From NCBI RefSeq assembly GCF_963678635.1, contig NC_087065.1:48734381-48798380 (forward strand): a stretch of DNA of 64,000 bases. Direction: 5' to 3'. The DNA is from Symsagittifera roscoffensis. Taxonomy: Eukaryota > Xenacoelomorpha > Acoela > Convolutidae. Below, piece by piece: positions 36,701 through 45,700 of this stretch. How positions within the stretch are numbered: the first letter of the stretch is position 1; each line of letters opens with the position of its first letter. Below the pieces are notes generated by a model, which saw only the letters and a program-made list of their open reading frames with translations, did no database searches and was not told where the DNA came from. Position numbers and translations under genes: made by a program.

Positions 36701-39700
36701 AGAACTAAGTTTACTCGAGTTAAACTAAATTTTCACGTCTCATATTAAGCATAAACAGGCTATTGCAAGCCTGGAGTCTCACCTTATTAGCTCGAAATTA
36801 GAACAAAAATCAAAAATATCAGAATTGTTTTTCTCAACACAGAATCAAAAAAACTTTTTATGTTGTTCGAATTACGCCTGAAAGGGCTGTAAAATGATAT
36901 ATCACTCAACCCACTCCGATGACTATTTGAGGTACACGAATAATTTTGAGAGGCAAACAAAAAACTAAAACACACCCGAATACCAATTTCTTCCACAATT
37001 TTCAAATGGTTGGAACAAGATCAATTGATTCACTCGCATTAAAAGCTCGCGGTAGATATCCATTTAGTAAACAACCTAGAATAAAGTAAATGGTGTCAAC
37101 AACAAGACAACAACAAATTGGAACTGCTCAAAGTACCAACTCCATAAATGCCGCGCAACAGCAATTACGGATGGAGAAAACTTTATTGAAACGAGGGGTA
37201 GATGCTCGACTAGTTTTGAAAAACACCAAGGATCTAAGCGATAGTAACACCCCAACCGTCGCAGTCGCAACCACCATTCAGCCCATTGCAGACGACATTG
37301 CCACTCAACTAGCCCTACCATCCAAAGAATCATGTCGGTCGGATTCGTTTTCAAGTTCATATCAAAGTCTAGACTATCGGCAAGGTCATTTCTGCTCAAA
37401 TCTAAAACGCATTTAGCAGCGTGCATAAAATTTTGGTTCGCAAAATTTTTCGCAATTAAAGCTTTGATGTTTACCGATGATATGGTTCCGAATCCTTTTC
37501 AAGTAAGTTTCAATTTGATTCTAACAATTGGTTTTAGAAAGGGGTTAAATTGTAGTGGGGTTATCTAATTTCTGGGTTATATGAGAGGGGGTTAAGAAAA
37601 AGGGGGTTACAAAACACGGGGTGATAAGCTTGGGAACCAGAGTAAATACAAGCGCAAGCTATTGGTTTGATTTATAAGACACTAGACGCTAAATGCATCT
37701 ACTAAGAACTTCAAATAGCGTATGGGAGAACTTTCAGAAAAAAAAATCTGAAAGTCTTTCAAGTTGTTTGAAAAATTTTCAAAAGTTTAAATAAAGCTGT
37801 TTTTTGGACAACGAAAAGCAGTCGGAACAATCAAGAATTCGTCTTGATAGGAGCAGTCTTGTTTTCTTTTTCAAAAAAATGGTTCCTATGTGTAAAACAG
37901 CTCGTGTGTAGATTTCTGAATGATGCAAAAATTGAACCCACAAGCATGTAAATTAAATGTATAAGACAATGGATTTTTCGCGTAAGCCAACGCATTGAGA
38001 AAACCAGCTAGCCTCAATTAAATTTGGAATGCTTTCCGACCCAGGTCAACTCTCCAATAACACTGGTTAAGAAAACACGCGAAATATTGCGAGCTTTAAT
38101 CATTCCGAACTGGCAATTTCAACAACTTTGAAACAACTAACATAACAATTAGGAGTAGGAACAAGGATAGCCGGTTACTGTCAAAGTAGCACAAAATTTT
38201 CAGACCATAGACTAAGAAAAGTACAAAAAAAAAGTTTTGTTAAACTAGTGTCGTTTTTTTTTCTGCGTGGTTCGATAAAAATATGTAAATTAAAAAACGA
38301 AACTCCGGCATATTTGACAGTCATAGTAAAAAGGCCAAATGGAAAACAGTTATTGTAGAAAAATGACTAACAAAGAACAACAAAAATGGTTAAAAAACAA
38401 AAATATTTTGAAATAAAAAAACTCAAGAAAGCAGCTTTACTCAATTTTTACGACTTGAATTAAGCATAGATAATCTATTGTAAGCCTGCACGCTCAACTT
38501 ATTTGCTTAAAAGAAACAAAATTCAAAAATTTCAGACTGGTTTTTCTCAACACTGCGAATTTTTTTTTCGAAGTTTTTAAATATCGTTCGATACACAACT
38601 GAAAGGGCTTAAACATGATATATCACTCAACCCAGTCCAAAAATTATTTGTGCAACCTGATTTTTCGTGGTAAAAAAGAAAAAAATTTAAAAAAACCCGA
38701 AAACAAAAAACCTCCACATTTTTCAAGTGGCCGGAACAAAAATGCCAGTTTCACATTTCACAAACTTTGCGAAAAACGGAAAGCTTGCAAGATAAGAATT
38801 GCCTTGCTAAATTCCGTTCTACAAAGCAACAAAACTTGGTCTTACTGGTGCATCAATCCCAAGCCGTCATCTTCAGCCTCTGAGCTGGATCCACTGCTGG
38901 ACCCACTACACTTTTCGTAGTAGTCGTCACTCATCACTGCCGCAGCCGCCTCATTCGAGTCTTCAATCACGAAACTCTTCTTTCCCGCTCCTCCGCCTCC
39001 ATTATCTACTCCCAGTTTAATTGTAACATTTGATATGTCCAAGTCTTTTGAGTCTCCTTTACGTGGACTGGAACTGCCTTCGAGGATTGGCTGATGTGAA
39101 CTTTGCTGAAACATTACAAGTAATCAAAATATAGTAGTGAGATTTGAAGCACGTTCATTAATAGAATCTTTCATTACAATTTAGTGCACAAACTATGATA
39201 TCAACTAATATTAAACATAGGAAATAGACTCGGATAGGAAAAGAACTAGGATAAAGATCCACATAACGCACCCAAGCCAAAGCGAAACTATTTTTTTTGT
39301 TCCGACTTTAGAAGTAAGGAATATATGCTTGAGGAGTTTTTTTGCTTCAAACCAATTTTCAAAGGATGTTAATCTGCTTTGAATAGAACGAAAAATCTCG
39401 AAACGAATTCTTCGATAAAAAGTGCCACCCATGCACAAATATTCTGTCCCTTTCTTTGAAAGTCGGCACTACAAGTACGCACAAATATAATTTAATTCTA
39501 GGAGAGAAATGGTTACTGGGACAAAAACAATTAGGTATAATCATTTGAGCGCTTTGAAATTTGAATAAATTCGTCGCACTTGGCTTCGTCGCACGGCTCG
39601 TTTAATAGTTTGATGCTGAAAGTATATCGCGAATTATGTAATCGTGGCCAATTTCCTGCACTACAAAACCGTTTCAAATTGTATACAAACGGAAGTCGGA

Positions 39701-42700
39701 GCAATAAAATCGGGTGTAATTTATTCCAGCAAACTTCAACCCAAAAATGTTTAAAGATTCGACCAGTGGTGCCATTCGACCAATGCCGCCTTGCACCCTG
39801 AACTTTCGCACAGGGTTTACTGGTTTCCTAGTCATGAATTTTTACCACAACAGTGAATGCGTTTTGACTAAACGGATGTTAGAAAAAATCATACTGCTAT
39901 ATAAGTTAACAAGATTGCTCGTATATCAGGGCAAAGCGCTGATTGTTCCGACTTCCCATTAACTTGTCCCAAGTTTTTGCTCAATTTTTTTAAATGAACT
40001 ATAAATTTTGTACTGTTAATACCCAATGAAAATGCTAAAATTTACGTAGAATTAATATAAGCAATTAAATTCAATTTGGAACGATTATGAGTGCGGATAA
40101 CTAGCCACGCATAGACATTTTGCGTATCGAAACTATCACAGAGTAGTATTCCAGCAGCGATGCCATCAAAACTTTAACCTAATGTAAGCACCCTCGCTTG
40201 GCAATCCAGGGATTTCCCGATCAATACCCATACGATGTCACTTATTGTAAAAGTAGTCTTAAAAATAACACCAGGCATATATATTCCTCATTGTCATCGA
40301 AAGTCGGAACAGAAACTGTAATAAAATGTGCTGATGATCAAAAATAGTCGACTCGTTTTATGACACAAGCTCGGTTAGTGTATATACTGAGAGGGGATTG
40401 CAGTTGAACAGATCGAGATGCCTTTTCCAAATTTTGATCTGACACCGAAAGATATTTTAAGCATAGAGTTTGCTACAAACATCTTGATTATGTTCTTGCT
40501 CAAGGTGCCCAAAAACTTGATTTTCATTTCTCACATACTGTTTGTCTAAATATCTGATGTAAATCACAAAGTGCTCCAATTTCCTACCGAAGACGTAATA
40601 GTGGACTCTTCCGCCTCATCAACTACGGACAAACCAGACAGACTTTCAGGAGGGTTCAAGTTCGACTCTTCATTTATGAGAAAACTGGCGGTCACTTCCT
40701 CTTTATTGGAGCCACTAGCGTTCGCTGTCACAATCGGCGGGTCCGCAACTGGAGCTCGTGGTGCTCTTCGTCGCGTTGACGATGCGGGAGGTTGAGCCCG
40801 AGATCCTGATGCTACAAGGTGAGCGAAAGGTGCTTGACGCTCAAGTGCTTCTTTCAGTCGAGCTGCTTCCTGAAAGACATTCAATTTTCATCAACTATTG
40901 AACAAAACACTATGGCCAGACAATTTAGATTAGACGATTGTTAAAAAAAATAATCTCACTTTCATTTAAAAAGACAAAATAAAAATAGACTTTAACTCGC
41001 TACTCATTTAGGTCTAGTTCCTGCAGTTCCCTATTTCTTGATTTTCGCTAGGAGTCGGAAACCCTTTTCAACCGGTTTGAAGTTATTCTTGCCTTCATTA
41101 CAAAATAATACTAATTAGTGAAAGCCACCACGAAAATTTTTTCTCATAATTATCAATCACGAGTTAAATACTCATTAAAAATCCTTTTTCTTAATAGCAA
41201 AACAAGTGTCTATGAATTTTTGTCAATTTTTTAAAAGTCGAAGACACACTCTATTTTCGCGAATTCTTAGTTCCCGTTTGAACTGTCTTCTAAGGTTGTT
41301 AGGATGCCACGTTGCCATGTCACTCGCGTATAATCTCTTCCTCATCTTCATGTTTGCGGAAGTAGCTTGCTCATTCAATGGCGGTGCGAGTATTCTGTGG
41401 GACCACACAGCAAATGAACTTTTGATCTGGTCCAGCTGGGACGCAAACAACGGACTAAGAGTGTTGGATGCAACTGCATGAGATCCCACCGGGGAAATAT
41501 TTGGTCTAGTCCCAGAAACGGTTGCTGGCGCTGCGTTTTCGGGACTGAGGACGCCATTTTGGCGTTGTTGATTTGCAAGTCGCTCGATCATTGAATCCAA
41601 GGCGGATACTCCAGAAATAACTCGCAGTGGACCTTAAGCACACCAATTAACTCTGAAACCTGATACGCCAGAAGAAATTATAACATTATAGACAAAACCA
41701 AATATTATACATTCAGATTACTGCCCAATTAGAATTGCTTGGCTTAAAAAACGGAGAAATCTGCATACCTTCTTCTGACCTATTAGTGACCGCCACCTGC
41801 AAAGCATCCGTTAAGTTTTCCCTTCCAGGCACTTTTCTTTGGATTTCTGGTGGATAAGGAGCACCATCTCCATTGACAAGGAAGGGAGGTACCATCAGGT
41901 GTGGTGCAATTCGAGTCTGCTCGTCCAAAACAGTCCCCCTTTCGTCCCAGAGAAGCGGCCTGTAGTCAGTGTGGAAGAATTGTTCATACTCAATATTCTG
42001 GTAAGGCTGAACGTTGCCATGACCGATAATGAGCAGTTGACCGAACGCATCAGTGGCAGCTATGCTTAATCCGTCAGGTGACCATTTGCAGTCGAACACT
42101 GAGCTGAATCCTTGGCCTTCCATCTAAGTTAATATAAAGCGGATATGATACTCGGGTAAGTATAAAAAATATCAAACAACCATTCATTTCAGCCTGTTTG
42201 GTTTTCTTAAGAAAAATGACACCACCAGCTAGCTAGAAAATTATCATTCGTTACCTGGTTGTAAAACTTCTTGATTGGTTGGAACGTATAGCAGTCCCAA
42301 ATGATCAAGTAACCGTCATGACTCCCACTTAACAAGACTCTGGGATTAAACGGGTGCGGTTGAATGACGTAAGCTTCGTCCTGGTGTCCCTTGAAAGCAC
42401 CCATGTGCTTTCCCGAAGTAGGATCCCAAACTCGTATCGAGAAATCACTTGCCGAAGTGTAAACTCTCCTGTCTTGAAGGTCCCATGTTACCATAAGTAC
42501 CCGCAGTTTGGTTGCGTTTTTATCAGCTTGTAGGTTGGAGGAACTAAACAATACACAATTTTTTTTTCGACTTATAGCTGACACAGCTGTTAATGATAAT
42601 TTATTTAAATCGATATATCCCGACAAGGTCTGAGACCTGTCTCAAAAATACTAGTGAAAAATCGATTCATTTGAAAATTTGTAGTTTTTATTAATCCATG

Positions 42701-45700
42701 TGTCTACAAATTAAGTATCACTTGGTCGGCATAACACACCTGACTCGACTATCATTAGATTGATCTCCATCTACGCTGTGCTCGTTCACATTCAAGGTCA
42801 CACTCTCAAAAGACCACTGTAATCTCTGGTCAACTTGTTTCTGCTGCAGGCTCCACACCTAACAAAATCATCAACGAAATATTAGACTGTATATTTTTTT
42901 GATGAAAAGCTACTTGCTGCTTCAGACGGCTCCACGATAATTCAATTTAGGGGCAAATCTAGAATTTTCTCGAGGAGGCCGGATTTTCAAAAACATTTCG
43001 AAAAATTTTGTCGACCTAATCTTTTTAGGTCGATTTTTAAGCTCTCTGAAATTACAATAGAGACCCCATTTTGATCAAATTTTCTGCGCCGCAGGCACAT
43101 TTTAGAAAAAACGGCCCAAAAATGCATTTCTGGACACTTTTTAGAAAATGTTGATCAAATATCGCGTTTTTTCGGCGCGCGCTTCCCCCTCAAAAATTAT
43201 TAAATTCTGGCGCCAAAGAAGCCTTTAGAGAAACTTTAGGGTCAGTGAGCCAAAAATTGATATCTCAAAATAGTACAATCTTTGGGTCGGCAGGGGGTCG
43301 AATCCCTGATGGTGGGAGGAGCGTCCGCCGCCCCCCTAAATGCGCTGGTGATTCTATTTGAACTCTTTACAATTCAAAAAAATACGAGTGAAAGTTTTCG
43401 AGGATCTAAATGCTGCAGAAAATCTTGGATGATCTAAATGCTTCAACTAACATAATCAATTTCAAACACAAAGCGCAGCTTGCACTGCAAAATTATATTC
43501 CAAGGGTGTTCATAAAATTACTGTAGAAAATTTCAAATATACATCAAAATTTCAAAGTTGGATACACGGAAAGTTGGATAGTGTTAATGAATTAAAACAA
43601 ATAAAAAAGGATCGACTTCTTAAAAATTTTTGAAATATCCATTTTAATGCATGGTAGTTTTTACATAAAGTTAATATCCAATTAGAAACAAGTAGCACAG
43701 AATGTTCCGACCATATTCTTGAAAAAAAAAAAAACATTTTTGTCCCTTTTAAATGTCGTTTTTTTTGCGCGTGAATTGATAAAAAATGAAAGCCTAAAGT
43801 ATAAGCATATTCGACACCCTTCGTAAAATTGGCAAGATAAAAAACTGCTTCAGGCAAAAAAAATTACAAGAAAAAAAAACAAAAAATTTCTTCTGATTTT
43901 TTGCAATACAAAATGGCGCAAAAAATTTTCAGGAGTAGGCTTATCCTTCTACTATATAAAAACCATTTCTAAGCCTGCTCGCTTGCTTCATTCGCTCGAA
44001 ATTAGATTTAAAAATCCAAAAAAAAATTAAATAGGTTTTTCTCAATTTTTTTTTGATGTCGTTCGTATTACGACTAAAAGGGCTTCAATATGATATATAA
44101 CTCGACCCTGCCAGATTATTTGTGATACCTGATTTTGCGTGGAAAACATAAAAAGTTCAAAAATCTAAAACACCCCCGAATACAAAGTTTCTCGCCATTT
44201 TCAATGGTCGGAACAAAAAAAAATAAAACACACCCGAATATCAAGTTGCTCCACATTTTTCAAATGGTCGGAACAAAAATGTCAGTTTCCTATTTCACAA
44301 ACTGGGTAATATTTTAAATTCCAGTTTTCATTCACGTTTTTGCGCACCAAAAATTGAAAAGGAATCAGAATTCAAACCGCCAAACACACTAGAACCTGGT
44401 CAAATTTCAACTTTAACCTGAAAAATAAACCACACGACCTAATTAACGTTCTTCACTGCTTTACTGACGATTTAGCAAACGTCTGTATATTGTATTATAA
44501 ATCATGCCATCAAATAAATCACTGATTCTGTTTAGACAAACTATGAACTTTAACAAGACTGCTCGTCTCGGGGCAAAGATCAATAATCGAAAACTTTTAT
44601 TCCGCTGTGAAATCTGAAAAATAGAAGCCACTTTCAAATTATAAGTCCATCACCTTTTTCGTGACCTTTTCATTTTTGCTGTTCGATAGTGAAGTTTTCT
44701 TCTTTTCAACAAAGGAATTGAACTGAATTTCAGAAGAGGTTAAGAACCAAACCGCGAAAAATCGAAAAATCAAAAAAAAATCATCACGACCTTTATCAGA
44801 GTCTGAACTACGTTCATCGACTCTAAAAAACGCACGATTTTTTAAAATCCTTTTTTTATACGGCTGAAAGGACTGTAAAGTGATACCACACTTCAACCAT
44901 ACGGGCTTGAAACAAAATTGTACACCACAGTTGGTATGAATGATAAATACAGCGGTGAAGCAGAGCTTCACACAACTTGCGATAGAAAAATGAATGACTC
45001 TCACTTCATGCAAATGAACCGACTACTAGAAAAAAACTTGTGCAAAAAATCCGAAATCTTGGAACTGAATTACCTGCACCTTTAGAAACTTTAGAAGCAT
45101 CGCACAATTTGTGATAAAATCTAATATACAGCATGACAGAAACAAAGCCAACTGACAGTTGAAAAAGAAAAAGGAACGCAAAGAAACAAACAAAAAAACT
45201 TCAACTTTTAAATTTCGAAAAAAGTGAATGATCTCAAGGCTGTAGAAATTGTAGAAAAATCTATGATGGAAACTTTTTTGGTTGGAATTACCCCATTTCG
45301 AGAAAACTGGAAAAAACTGGAAAATTTTTTTATTTCGCTGGGATACCTGATTATTAATTTTTTTTCGAAATAAGAATTCGATCACGTTTTTCGTGGCCTT
45401 TACACTTTTGCTTTTCAATAGTGGAGTTTGCCTTCCTTTTAACAAGGGAAATAACGCATTCATATAGTAAATACCATTTTATTAAATGCGACAGAAGATC
45501 TTGATGTTTGTCCTTTTTACTTGCAATGCCAAAAAATTACGAGAAAAACCGAAAAGATCTCTTTACCTTGGCCGTTCCATCTCTACTCCCACTGATGAAC
45601 TTATCCCCGCAATGACTAAACTCTATACTGTCAATCTTATCCTGGTGTGCGTTGATCTCTGCTATTCGACTAACAGCTCCTGATGAGTTGAAATGATAGA

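Larger units (their letters stand above)
36176..38845. other. BRWD intron 13
   Basis: A 2670-bp intron carrying two full-length family A copies in the same orientation (36446-37017 and 38162-38738) and an unexplained open frame on the opposite strand between them (37090-37416). Confidence 0.7.
39106..40587. other. BRWD intron 12
   Basis: A 1482-bp intron containing two small elements with GTTCCGACTT-type inverted ends (39299-39469 and 39945-40310). No gene was seen. Confidence 0.6.
42859..45566. other. BRWD intron 7
   Basis: A 2708-bp intron made largely of repeats: a hAT-like MITE (42948-43350), family A (43688-44275) and family B (44588-44826, 45144-45466). No exon-like segment is left over, and the flanking WD-repeat exons join perfectly. 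Confidence 0.75.

Noticed and set aside
37076-37426. 116-codon minus-strand frame in BRWD intron 13
   Set aside because: It was considered as an extra BRWD exon, but exons 13 and 14 join in phase without it and it is Trp/Leu-rich nonsense opposite the plus frame.
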